The translations under genes and the position numbers were made by a program. The notes beneath the pieces are model-generated. The model saw nothing but the letters and a program-made list of their open reading frames with translations, was not told the origin of the DNA and did not search any database. From positions 1 through 64,000 of the forward strand of contig CAZBZU010000005.1 of assembly GCA_964496495.1 (NCBI GenBank): a stretch of DNA of 64,000 bases. Reading direction: 5' to 3'. Positions 32,297 to 40,247 of this stretch are shown here, piece after piece. How positions within the stretch are numbered: the stretch's first letter is position 1; every line of letters begins with the position of its first letter. The stretch is from JASBRS01 sp964496495. Lineage in GTDB: Bacteria > Deinococcota > Deinococci > Deinococcales > Trueperaceae.

Positions 32297-32343
32297 TTGC
32301 ATCCTCGAGGCGGCTGCCGTATGCTGACTGACGCGTCAGTCAG
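32297..32343 (+). promoter_or_regulatory. MMPL-tetR promoter with 20-bp perfect operator
   Basis: TTGCAT (32297-32302), a 17-nt spacer and TATGCT (32320-32325) form a promoter. The perfect palindrome CTGACTGACGCGTCAGTCAG (32324-32343) begins at the last bases of the -10 and covers the expected transcription start, the usual place for a TetR-type operator. The TetR gene is the second gene of the operon, so autoregulation is likely. Confidence 0.75.
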
Positions 32344-32372
32344 AGCACTGGCCGAAGGATCGATCGGTCGCC

Positions 32373-34688
32373 ATGTTCCACAGACTCGCCGCGTTCTCCG
32401 TTCGTCACCGTGTCCCGCTGCTGCTGGCGTGGGGCGTTGCGCTCGCACTGGCCGCACCCTTCAGCATGCGGGTCGAAGACGCGCTTACCGGCTCCTTCGG
32501 GCGGGCGTCGGATCCGGGCGTGGTCGCGGTGCGCCGCGCCCTGGCGGCCTTCCCGGGGCAGGGCGCGGAGACCGATGTGCTGGTGGTGCGCTCGACGGAC
32601 GCGAAGCTGCGCGCTGGCAGCCCGGCGTTCGACGGCGCGGCGCGCGCCGCCGTCGCCGCCTTGCGCCGGTTGCCGGGGGTCAAGACCGTCACGCCCTACA
32701 CCCAGCTCGGCGTGCCGCGTTCCGAGATGGTCGGCGCCGGCGGGCACACGGCGCTCGTGCTGGTGGGGCTCGCCGCCGGCAGCCTGATCCAGGCAGAGGA
32801 CGAGACGGCCCCGATCCGCGCGGCCCTGGCCTCGGTGCCGCGCCCCGCCGGGGTGGAGCTGCTCTTGACCGGCGCGCCCGCCGTCTACCACGACGACATC
32901 GTCGCGGGGAAGCGCGACACGACCCGCGCGGAGCTCGTCGCGTTGCCGATCACGGGCGTCGCCCTGGTGCTCGCCTTCGCGGCGCTGACCGCGGCCCTCA
33001 TCCCCCTGGCCATCGGCCTGCTGAGCGTGACCTTCACGCTCGCCTGGCTGTACCTGCTCGGTGGACCGCTGCACCTGCCGCTCAACTCCTTCGGGCAAAC
33101 GGTCGCCACGATGGTCGGGCTGGCGGTCGGGATCGACTACGCGCTGCTGGTCGTGGCTCGCTTCCGCGAGCAGCTCGGGCGCGACGGCGACCCCGCCCGC
33201 GCCGCCATCGCGACCGGGGCCACGGCCGGGCGGACGGTGGCCGTGTCGGGCCTGGCGGTGGCGGTCAGCCTGGGCGCGCTCGCCATCCCCGATTCCCTCA
33301 TCCTCCGGTCGATGGGCCTGGCAGGAGTGGTGGCGGTGGCGGTGGCGCTGGCCGCGGCGTTGACGATGGTGCCCGCGCTGCTGTCGCTGCTGGGCCGGCG
33401 CGTCGACGCGCCGGCATGGCTGCACCATGCCCTCGCCCGCCCGTCCGCCTCGCGCTCGGCATGGGGACGCTGGGCGCGGGCCGTCTTGCGCCGTCCGCTT
33501 CGCTACGCGCTGCTGGCGCTGGCCCTGTTGGGGGTCCTGGCGCTTCCGGCGCGCCGTCTCGTGCCGGGCCTGCCGGGCGCGGAGGACCTGCCCAAGGCGA
33601 CGGAGTCCCGGCGCGGAGCGGAGGCGCTGAGCGCCATGGGCGGCGCCGGCTTGCTCGACCCGATGGTGGTGCTGGTCGATGCGGGCGGCCAGGGGCAGGC
33701 CTTCACGCCCGCATTCGTGAGCGCGTCGTTGGCCTTCACCCGGCGGCTCGAGGCGCAGCCCGGCATCGCGGCCGTCATCGGCCCCACCAGCGGGCCGAGC
33801 TCGTTCGGGGCCGCCGCCTACGGGCTCGTCTACCGCTCCGAGACCATCGCGCGCCACGGGCCGCTCGCGGCGCTGGTGAACGCCACCGTGGCTCGCGGCG
33901 GCGATCGGGTGCTCTTCACCGTCCTCCCGAGTGGCGCGCTCACACGAGCGAGCGCGCTGGCGCTGGAGACGCGCGTCCGGCGGGTCCTGCGAGGGTTCCC
34001 GGCCCTCCATCCGGCGCAGGCGGCGTTCGGCGGCTGGGCGTTGGAGAGCGCCGACATCGTCGCCAGCACCTGGTCGTTCTTCCCGCCCATGGCTGCGGGC
34101 GTGCTGCTCGTCACGCTCGCGCTGCTGGTGCTCGCCTTCCGCTCGCTGGTGGTGCCGCTCAAGGCCGTCATCCTCAACAGTCTCTCGGTGCTCGTTGGCT
34201 ATGGCGTCCTGGTCGGCGTGTTCCAGCTCGGTTGGGGGGCCGGCCTCCTGGGGCTGACCGCGCCGCAGCCGCCGCGCATCGACTTCGTGCTCCCCATCCT
34301 GCTGTTCGCGGTGGTCTTCGGGCTGTCGATGGACTACGAGGTCTTCCTGGTGTCGCGCATCCGCGAGCTCCACCGGGCCGGCGCGTCGACGGAGCGCAGC
34401 ATCGTCGTCGCCCTGGAGCGGACCGGGCCGGTGATCACCTGGGCCGCCGTCATCATGAGCACGGTGTTCCTGGCCTTCCTGAGCGCGTCGACGCCGTACA
34501 TCGTGCAGACCGGATTACCGCTCGCCGTGGCGATCCTCGTCGACGCCACGCTCGTGCGCGTCGTTCTGGTGCCCGCCTTCATGCGCCTGGCGGGTCGCTG
34601 GAACTGGTGGCTTCCCGGTTGGCTCGACCGTGCCCTTCCTCACCTCGACCTTCCGACCGAGTCTGCCGACGGGCCAGCCGTGCGATAG
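32373..34688 (+). CDS. MMPL-family RND exporter
   Basis: 771 residues with two repeats of one helix, a large extracytoplasmic loop and five helices. Family motifs: GIDYALLVVARFREQL in the first bundle and GLSMDYEVFLVSRIRELHRA in the second, both with the aspartate-tyrosine pair used in proton relay. MMPL proteins export lipids or drugs using the proton gradient. It is first in an operon with a TetR regulator, under a palindromic operator. Substrate unknown. Confidence 0.9.
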   Translation: MFHRLAAFSVRHRVPLLLAWGVALALAAPFSMRVEDALTGSFGRASDPGVVAVRRALAAFPGQGAETDVLVVRSTDAKLRAGSPAFDGAARAAVAALRRLPGVKTVTPYTQLGVPRSEMVGAGGHTALVLVGLAAGSLIQAEDETAPIRAALASVPRPAGVELLLTGAPAVYHDDIVAGKRDTTRAELVALPITGVALVLAFAALTAALIPLAIGLLSVTFTLAWLYLLGGPLHLPLNSFGQTVATMVGLAVGIDYALLVVARFREQLGRDGDPARAAIATGATAGRTVAVSGLAVAVSLGALAIPDSLILRSMGLAGVVAVAVALAAALTMVPALLSLLGRRVDAPAWLHHALARPSASRSAWGRWARAVLRRPLRYALLALALLGVLALPARRLVPGLPGAEDLPKATESRRGAEALSAMGGAGLLDPMVVLVDAGGQGQAFTPAFVSASLAFTRRLEAQPGIAAVIGPTSGPSSFGAAAYGLVYRSETIARHGPLAALVNATVARGGDRVLFTVLPSGALTRASALALETRVRRVLRGFPALHPAQAAFGGWALESADIVASTWSFFPPMAAGVLLVTLALLVLAFRSLVVPLKAVILNSLSVLVGYGVLVGVFQLGWGAGLLGLTAPQPPRIDFVLPILLFAVVFGLSMDYEVFLVSRIRELHRAGASTERSIVVALERTGPVITWAAVIMSTVFLAFLSASTPYIVQTGLPLAVAILVDATLVRVVLVPAFMRLAGRWNWWLPGWLDRALPHLDLPTESADGPAVR

Positions 34689-34699
34689 ACTCCAGCAGG

Positions 34700-35344
34700 A
34701 TGGCTCAGGAAGGTCGTACGAACCGGCCGTCCACGCGCGAGCGGTTGCTGGGGGCCGCCAAGGTCACGTTCGCGGAGGCCGGCTACCACGGCGCGCGGGT
34801 GTCCGATATCGTGCGCCTGGCGGGCGTGGCGCAAGGCACCTTCTACCTCCACTTCAAGGGCAAGGACGATGCCTTCCGGGCCTTGATCGAGGGGTTCTTC
34901 GAGGGCCTGGTCGGTGAGGTCGTTCAGGCCGCCACGCTGCGCGCGGCGGAGACGCCGGCCGAGCTCGCCGAGCAGGGCCGCCGCATGTGGCGCGGCGCGT
35001 TGCGCGAGTTCCACGCCGACACCGCCCTGGCGCGCCTCATCCTGCGCGAGGCGCGCTGCCTGAGCCCGGCCTTCGCGGAGGTCATCCAGGGGTACTACCA
35101 GCGCGGGGCGCAGGTGCTCGCCGCCTACATGCGTCTCCCGGCGGTGGCTCCTCTGCTGCGAGAGGGTCTGGACGTGGACGTTGCCGCCTGGGCCATCATC
35201 GGCATGTTCGAGAGCGTGGCCTACCACATGCTCGTGGTCGAGGCGCGCGACGACGTCGACGCGCTGGCCGAGGGACTGCTGGAGCTGGAGCTGGGAGGGC
35301 TCCTCCGCCACGACGCGCCGGCCGGCGAGCACGGCCGCGACTGA
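34700..35344 (+). CDS. TetR-family regulator of the MMPL exporter
   Basis: 214 residues. N-terminal helix-turn-helix: TRERLLGAAKVTFAEAGYHG, VSDIVRLAGVAQGTFYLHFK with the classic GTFYLHF recognition helix. The C-terminal ligand domain has LARLILREARCLSPAFAEVI. It starts 11 bp after the MMPL stop, so the two form an operon; it probably binds the 20-bp palindrome upstream and responds to an exported compound. Confidence 0.88.
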   Translation: MAQEGRTNRPSTRERLLGAAKVTFAEAGYHGARVSDIVRLAGVAQGTFYLHFKGKDDAFRALIEGFFEGLVGEVVQAATLRAAETPAELAEQGRRMWRGALREFHADTALARLILREARCLSPAFAEVIQGYYQRGAQVLAAYMRLPAVAPLLREGLDVDVAAWAIIGMFESVAYHMLVVEARDDVDALAEGLLELELGGLLRHDAPAGEHGRD

Positions 35345-35425
35345 GCTGCGCCCGTTGCGCCTCGAGCGCCAGAACGGCGATGCGCCGCAGCGGCGCCGCC
35401 GTGGCGGCTCGTGCCTCACGCGCAG

Positions 35426-36325
35426 CTACCGGGGAAAGGCGGCGGGGTGGAGGATGTGGGCGAGGAGCTCGACGGCCTGAGGGATACGGGGGCCGGGGCG
35501 GCTGAGCTCGTCGATCTGCGTCTGGGTGAGGGCGATGACGCGGTGCGCCTTCACGGCAGCCAGGTCTCGCCAGCCGGGCCTGGCGGTGATGGCCTGGCGG
35601 GCGGCGGCGTTGGGCGCATCGGCGAGGATGATGACAGCCGGATCGTGCTGAACGATGAACTCCGGGTCGAGCTGAGGGAACTGCCCCTTGCTCGCCGGCA
35701 CGATGTTGGCCCCGCCGGCCCGGGTGAGGAGCTGCCCGATGAAGGAGGTAGGGCCGGCGCTGTAGGGGGTGGTGTCGAGCTCGTAGTAGACGGTGGTCCT
35801 GGGGAGGCCCGCGAGCATGTTCTGGACGGCGTCGACGGCGCCCTGAACGCGCCCGCTGAGCACGGCGGCGGGCGCCTGCTCGTCGATGAGCTCGCCGATG
35901 GTCTCGAAGCTCTGGTAGACCCCGTCCAGGGTCTGGGCGGTGCCGGCGTAGGTGGGGATGCCCAGGGCGGCGAGCTTGTCGACGAGCTGGGTGCTGGATT
36001 CGTCGGCGAGGACGAGGTCGGGTTTGAGCGCGACGAGGGCCTCGATGTTGGGATCGAAGCCGTTGCCGAGGTGCGGGAGCTTCTGGACGCTGGCGGGGTA
36101 GTCGCTGTACTGATCCACGCCCACCAGGCGGCCGCAGGCGCCCTCGGCGCAGACCGTCTCGGTGCTGCTGGGGATCATGCTGACGATGCGTTGGGGCGCG
36201 TGGTCGAGCGTGACCTTGCGCCCCAGGTCGTCGGTGACCGTGAGCGGGTAGCTGGTGGCCAGCGCCGTCGACAGCGCAGCCGAGAGCGCCAGCAGCAGGA
36301 ACACCAGGATGGAGAAACGCCGCAT
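35426..36325 (-). CDS. btuF: Periplasmic binding protein for cobalamin or a corrinoid
   Basis: 299 residues. Signal peptide MRRFSILVFLLLALSAALST, then a class III binding fold: PQRIVSMIPSSTETVCAEGA, GVDQYSDYP, IEALVALKPDLVLADESST, FPQLDPEFIVQHDPAVIILA. This fold serves B12, heme and siderophore importers. The cobalamin riboswitch immediately upstream argues for B12 or a precursor. AGGAGG is 8 nt before the ATG. The permease and ATPase normally encoded with it are not in the window, so it depends on genes elsewhere. Confidence 0.85.
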   Translation of the reverse strand: MRRFSILVFLLLALSAALSTALATSYPLTVTDDLGRKVTLDHAPQRIVSMIPSSTETVCAEGACGRLVGVDQYSDYPASVQKLPHLGNGFDPNIEALVALKPDLVLADESSTQLVDKLAALGIPTYAGTAQTLDGVYQSFETIGELIDEQAPAAVLSGRVQGAVDAVQNMLAGLPRTTVYYELDTTPYSAGPTSFIGQLLTRAGGANIVPASKGQFPQLDPEFIVQHDPAVIILADAPNAAARQAITARPGWRDLAAVKAHRVIALTQTQIDELSRPGPRIPQAVELLAHILHPAAFPR

Positions 36326-36444
36326 GGTGAGCCTCCTGTCGTGTCCTGCGAGTTGGGGGGAAGAAATGGCCATCCCGTGGGATGGCGGCCGCGGCTGGCA
36401 GCGACGTGCGCCGCGCCCGGGCTGCCCTTCCTCGTCCTCGCAAG

Positions 36445-36555
36445 GCGGTGCAACGTGTGTCGGGCTCGGTCTTCGGGCTTCAGCGCGTGCGCCTCACCGT
36501 TGCGGGACAGCGCCGGACTCTCACCGGACTTCCCCGAGCGCCAACGCACTGAGAG
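36445..36555 (-). ncRNA. Cobalamin riboswitch
   Basis: The minus strand contains the conserved core: GGGGAAGTCCGGTGAGAGTC, then CGGCGCTGTCCCGCAACGGT, then a variable arm and the B12-box-like GAAGCCCGAAGACCGAGCC. These are the diagnostic elements of adenosylcobalamin riboswitches. It lies in the leader of the btuF-like gene, about 120 nt before the start codon, and should reduce expression when B12 is plentiful. Confidence 0.92.
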
Positions 36556-36580
36556 TATGCCGCGGGCACGCCGCAGTCAA
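36552..36580 (-). promoter_or_regulatory. Promoter of the riboswitch-btuF transcript
   Basis: TTGACT (36575-36580), a 17-nt spacer and TACTCT (36552-36557) on the minus strand place the transcript start at about 36545, just at the 5' edge of the riboswitch. Confidence 0.55.
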
Positions 36581-36663
36581 CCGGGGTCCGAGCGGTCGTC
36601 TGGAGGGGGGTGGCGCGCGCTCACCCGGGCAACGCCTCCGGCCTGATCCGGGGTTCGGGTACC

Positions 36664-37215
36664 ATGCCGGGAATGGACACTGTGGCGGTCATGCTGCGAC
36701 CATGGGGTGCGGCCGACCTCCCGCTCTTGGAGCGCCTGCTGGGCGACCCCGAGATGATGGCGCACGTGGGCGGACCGGAGTCGCCGGAGGAGATCCGTTC
36801 GCGCCAGCGACGTTACAGCCGTCCCGACGCGGACGGCGTCTCGAGACAGTTCGCGATCATGATGGCGCAGGGTCTGGAGGCCGTGGGCTGGGTCGGCTAC
36901 TGGCCCCGGGAATGGCGTGGCGGTGCCGTGTGGGAGGCTGGCTGGAGCGTGCTGCCAGAGCTCCAGGGGCGCGGTCTCGCGACGGCGGCCACCAGATCGA
37001 TGCTGGTGAAGGCGGCCGGCGAGCGTACTCGGCGTTACGTTCACGCCTTCCCGGCCGTGGGCAATCCCGCGTCGAACGCCGTCTGCGCAAAGGCCGGGTT
37101 CGCCTTGCTCGGGGAGCTGAACTTCGAGTACCCGCCCGGTCACGTGATCCGCTGCAACGACTGGCGCTTCGACCTCGCGGGCGGCACCGGCCGATGGGCT
37201 CACGTCGGGCGGTAG
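36664..37215 (+). CDS. GNAT-family N-acetyltransferase
   Basis: 183 residues. Typical GNAT order: LRPWGAADLPLLERLLGDPE, central strands VGWVGYWPREW and AWSV-like EAGWSVLPE, the acetyl-CoA loop LQGRGLATAATRSML, and a C-terminal N-x-ASNAVCAKAGFALLGE element. It resembles RimJ/RimL-type acetyltransferases acting on amino groups of proteins or small molecules. Start ATG 36664 or 36673; neither has a strong ribosome binding site. Its stop codon is inside a terminator hairpin shared with the convergent S8 protease gene. Confidence 0.85.
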   Translation: MPGMDTVAVMLRPWGAADLPLLERLLGDPEMMAHVGGPESPEEIRSRQRRYSRPDADGVSRQFAIMMAQGLEAVGWVGYWPREWRGGAVWEAGWSVLPELQGRGLATAATRSMLVKAAGERTRRYVHAFPAVGNPASNAVCAKAGFALLGELNFEYPPGHVIRCNDWRFDLAGGTGRWAHVGR

Positions 37216-37260
37216 CGCCGCCGGCCCGGACCGAGGCACGGTCCGCTGGCGGCGCTACCG
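37210..37260. terminator. Bidirectional terminator between GNAT and S8 protease
   Basis: A perfect 13-bp outer stem (CGGTAGCGCCGCC and complement) encloses a second GGACCG/CGGTCC stem. It includes the GNAT stop codon and lies 18 bp from the end of the convergent protease gene, so it can serve both. Confidence 0.7.
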
Positions 37261-37278
37261 CCGTGACGCGCGCGCCCG

Positions 37279-39384
37279 CTACTGGAGAGTGACGTTGAGG
37301 CCGACGCCGGTCTCGTCCCCCTGGTCGGTGACGGTGACGCTGGCCGTCCCGTAGAACTCGCCGGGGTCGCCAAGCACGCCGTTGTGGTTGGCGTCGTTCC
37401 CCGCGGCGACGGTGTAGCTGCCGGCGGGCACGTTGGCGAGGGTGAAGTTGCCGGCGGCATCGGCGCGCGCCTGCTCGACGAGGGTGCCGCCTTGCAGGAG
37501 CTCGACGGTGAAGTCGCTGGCGTTGGCCGTAACGAGACTGCGGGCGTCGGCGATGGCTGCCGAGGGCGAGATGAGGCCGTAGCCGAGGTAGTTGTCGACG
37601 TAGCTCCCGCCGCCGCTCGCGGTCTGCTCGAGGAGCAGCTTCACGTAGGTCGGCGTCAGCTTCGGGTTCTCGGCCAGCATCAGCGCCACCAGGCCGACGA
37701 CATGCGGGGTGGCCATGGAGGTGCCGACCAGCGACGCGTAGGCGGGCGTGCTCGGGGTGCCGCTGTTGTCCCACCAGGTGCTGACGATGCCGAGCCCGAG
37801 CCAGTTTCCGGGGCTCGGGATTCCGCCCGGCACGAGAACGGGGTTTCCATTGGTGAAGAGGAAGCCGCCGGGCGCCGCCACCGTGACGCCTTGGCTATCG
37901 CTGCTGGGGGCGCCGCTGTTGGAGAAGCACGAGGGCGCGAAGGTGCTGGCGCCCTCGTCGTAGTCGACCGATCCGACCGCGATGGTGTCGGGGTAGGCCG
38001 CCGGGTAGCTTACCGCGCTCGGTGAGAAGCCGGTATCGTACTGCGCGGGGTTCGTGCAATTGGTGCCGTCGTTGCCGGCCGCGGCCACCACCACCGTGCC
38101 GTTTCCGGTGGCGTAGGCGATGGCATCGTCCACGGCTGGCCAGGTGCCGGATCCTCCGAGGCTGAGGTTGATGACGCGCGCCTGCGCCGGAGGCGTGACG
38201 AGCACGCCGTTCCCGTCGTACACGGAGAGGCCGGCGGCGTACTCGATGCCGCGCATGGTGGCGGCGGTGGTGCATCCATTGACGTCGCACACGCGCACCG
38301 GCAGGATGCTGACGTGCCAGTTCATGCCGGCGATCCCGGCGCCGTTGCCGGCTGCCGCGCCGATGGTTCCGGACACATGCGTGCCGTGGTACTCGCCGTC
38401 GCTGTCGGGCGTGGTGGCGCCGGCCTGGTTGAGCACGAAGTCATATCCCGGGTATGCCACGTTCGCCTGCAGGTCCGGGTGCGATCCCATCACCCCGCTG
38501 TCGACCACCCCCACCACCACGTCGCTGCTACCGGTGACCGTGTCCCACACGCCGGGCATGCCCAGCAAGCTCATGTCCCACTGGTACTGGTAGTACGGGT
38601 CGCTCGGAGTGGCCTGCGGGCTGATGCCTGCCGTCGTGACCGGCACGTGGGCCGCACTCAGGTGCAGCAGGTAGTTGGGTTGCACGGCGGCCACGCGGCC
38701 GTCGCTTCGCAGGGCCGCCACCGCCTGCGGCACGCTCAGGCCGCCCGTGTCGAGCACCGCCCAGGGGGAGCTCGGCGCGATCAGGCTCCGCACGCTCATG
38801 CCGTGCGCCTGCGCGATGGTCGCGGCCGCACTCCGCACCGCCTGGGCGGTGATGCCCTGCGGCGTGACACGCCCGTTGAGCGCCTGCGGCGCCAGGCCCT
38901 GCACCGTCAGGTAGCCGCTCGACACCTTGGCCAGCACCTGCCCCGCCGAATACGCCGCGTTCGGCGTGACCGACGGCGTGGTGCTCACGCTTTGCGGGAG
39001 GATCTGGCCCGCCGGTCCGGTGACGTTCCCGCTCACCTGCGCGAAGCGCATCAACGCCGACACGGTCGCGCTGTGCGTTCCGCTCTGCACCAGCAGCGTG
39101 CCTGCGTACGTCCCCGGCGTCAGGCCGGCGCGGCTCACGCTCACGGTCACCGCGCCGCTGCCGGAGCCGCCGGCCGGGCTGACGCTCAGCCAGCTCTGAT
39201 TCGACGTCACCGTCCACGACCCGCTCGAGCTCACCGTGAAGGTCGCACTGGAGGTGCCTGGGAATGCCAGGAAGCCCGTGCTCGTCGACACGCTCGAGCC
39301 CCCTCCGGACGACGACTGATTCTGGCAGCCGGCCAGGACCAACACCAGCGCGACCGCGGCCAAGCCAACAACGATTCGCTTCAT
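37279..39384 (-). CDS. Subtilisin-like (S8) serine protease, lipoprotein
   Basis: 701 residues. Lipobox LVLAGC (Cys20). Residues about 38-115 form a BACON-like beta domain (GSWTVTSNQSWLSVSPAGGS). A pro-region follows (GQVLAKVSSGYLTVQGLAPQ to RVAAVQPNYLLH). The catalytic triad is complete: Asp295 in GVVDSGVMG, His333 in HGTHVSGTIG and Ser in GTSMATPHVVG near 565. The last 80 residues form a carboxypeptidase-regulatory-like beta domain with a DANHNGVLGDPGEF calcium-loop motif. It should be anchored outside the cytoplasmic membrane and degrade external protein. Confidence 0.93.
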   Translation of the reverse strand: MKRIVVGLAAVALVLVLAGCQNQSSSGGGSSVSTSTGFLAFPGTSSATFTVSSSGSWTVTSNQSWLSVSPAGGSGSGAVTVSVSRAGLTPGTYAGTLLVQSGTHSATVSALMRFAQVSGNVTGPAGQILPQSVSTTPSVTPNAAYSAGQVLAKVSSGYLTVQGLAPQALNGRVTPQGITAQAVRSAAATIAQAHGMSVRSLIAPSSPWAVLDTGGLSVPQAVAALRSDGRVAAVQPNYLLHLSAAHVPVTTAGISPQATPSDPYYQYQWDMSLLGMPGVWDTVTGSSDVVVGVVDSGVMGSHPDLQANVAYPGYDFVLNQAGATTPDSDGEYHGTHVSGTIGAAAGNGAGIAGMNWHVSILPVRVCDVNGCTTAATMRGIEYAAGLSVYDGNGVLVTPPAQARVINLSLGGSGTWPAVDDAIAYATGNGTVVVAAAGNDGTNCTNPAQYDTGFSPSAVSYPAAYPDTIAVGSVDYDEGASTFAPSCFSNSGAPSSDSQGVTVAAPGGFLFTNGNPVLVPGGIPSPGNWLGLGIVSTWWDNSGTPSTPAYASLVGTSMATPHVVGLVALMLAENPKLTPTYVKLLLEQTASGGGSYVDNYLGYGLISPSAAIADARSLVTANASDFTVELLQGGTLVEQARADAAGNFTLANVPAGSYTVAAGNDANHNGVLGDPGEFYGTASVTVTDQGDETGVGLNVTLQ

Positions 39385-39601
39385 GCGCGACCCCCGAAAG
39401 GCAGCAAGACGAACTCAGGACGCCCCGTCGACATCCCCTGAGGCATTGAACCATGCCATCCTCGCCCGAGGCTGTGGCGTTGGCCGCGTTGCGCGAGCGA
39501 GGGCGATGGACACGAGGCGCTCTTCGACGACCTGGCGGCGATGCGGGAGGGCCCGCTCGGGGACGCGGGAGCACGTCGGCCCCCAACCCGCTGGCTGGGC
39601 C

Positions 39602-39633
39602 TTGACAGGCAAGATAGTGATCACTTACTATCT
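39602..39633 (+). promoter_or_regulatory. Leaderless promoter and operator of the tetR-DHA2 operon
   Basis: TTGACA (39602-39607), an 18-nt spacer and TACTAT (39626-39631) end 6 nt before the ATG at 39638. The inverted repeat AGATAGT-N8-ACTATCT (39612-39618 and 39627-39633) overlaps the spacer and -10, so a bound repressor would block transcription. Confidence 0.7.
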
Positions 39634-39637
39634 CGCC

Positions 39638-40201
39638 ATGGCGCATTCGTCCGCCACCCGCCTGTCCGCCGAGGAGCGTCGCGAGGAGGTCCTCGACGCC
39701 GCCCTGATCGAGTTCGGCGAGCGCGGCTACGCCGGCACGTCCACCGAGGACGTGGCGCGGAGAGCCGGCATCTCGCAGCCCTACCTGTTCCGCCTATTCG
39801 GCACCAAGAAGGAGCTGTTCAAGTCGGTCGCCGCGCGCTGTTTCCGCCAGACGCTGGAGATGTTCCAGCGCGCGGCGGAGGGCAAGCGCGGCGAGGACGC
39901 GCTCGCGGCCATCGGGAACGCCTATATGGAGGAAGTGCTGGAGGGCGATCGGGTGGCGCTCAAGGCGCAGATGCAGGCGTACGCGGCATGCGACGACGGC
40001 GAGATCTGCCAGGTGGTCCGCAACGGCTACGGGGACCTGGTGGCCTACGTCGAGCGCGTCTCGGGGCTGGGCGCGACCGAGGTGTCGGGCTTCTTCGCCA
40101 CCGGCATGCTGCTGAACGTTCTCGCGACCATGCGGGTGGCCGTGGATGGCGGCGAGCCCTGGGCACGGCTGTTGCTGGAAGGCTGCGGAAAGGACCTGTG
40201 A
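39638..40201 (+). CDS. TetR-family regulator of a DHA2 efflux pump
   Basis: 187 residues. Helix-turn-helix: EERREEVLDAALIEFGERGY, TSTEDVARRAGISQPYLFRL, FGTKKELFKSV. The C-terminal part is a helical ligand domain with QMQAYAACDDGEICQVVRNG. It is first in an operon; the DHA2 pump starts 46 bp downstream. The ATG directly follows a -10 element, implying a leaderless message. Confidence 0.88.
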   Translation: MAHSSATRLSAEERREEVLDAALIEFGERGYAGTSTEDVARRAGISQPYLFRLFGTKKELFKSVAARCFRQTLEMFQRAAEGKRGEDALAAIGNAYMEEVLEGDRVALKAQMQAYAACDDGEICQVVRNGYGDLVAYVERVSGLGATEVSGFFATGMLLNVLATMRVAVDGGEPWARLLLEGCGKDL

Positions 40202-40247
40202 GGGGCTGTCGGCCCGCTCGACTCTTTCTTTCGCAAAGGAGATAGTG

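Noticed and set aside
32117..35344. A 1075-codon plus-strand open frame
   Set aside because: It overlaps the MMPL exporter and TetR in a different frame, except that its end coincides with the true TetR frame. The part before 34700 is arginine/glycine-rich shadow with no motif; the real genes explain the region.
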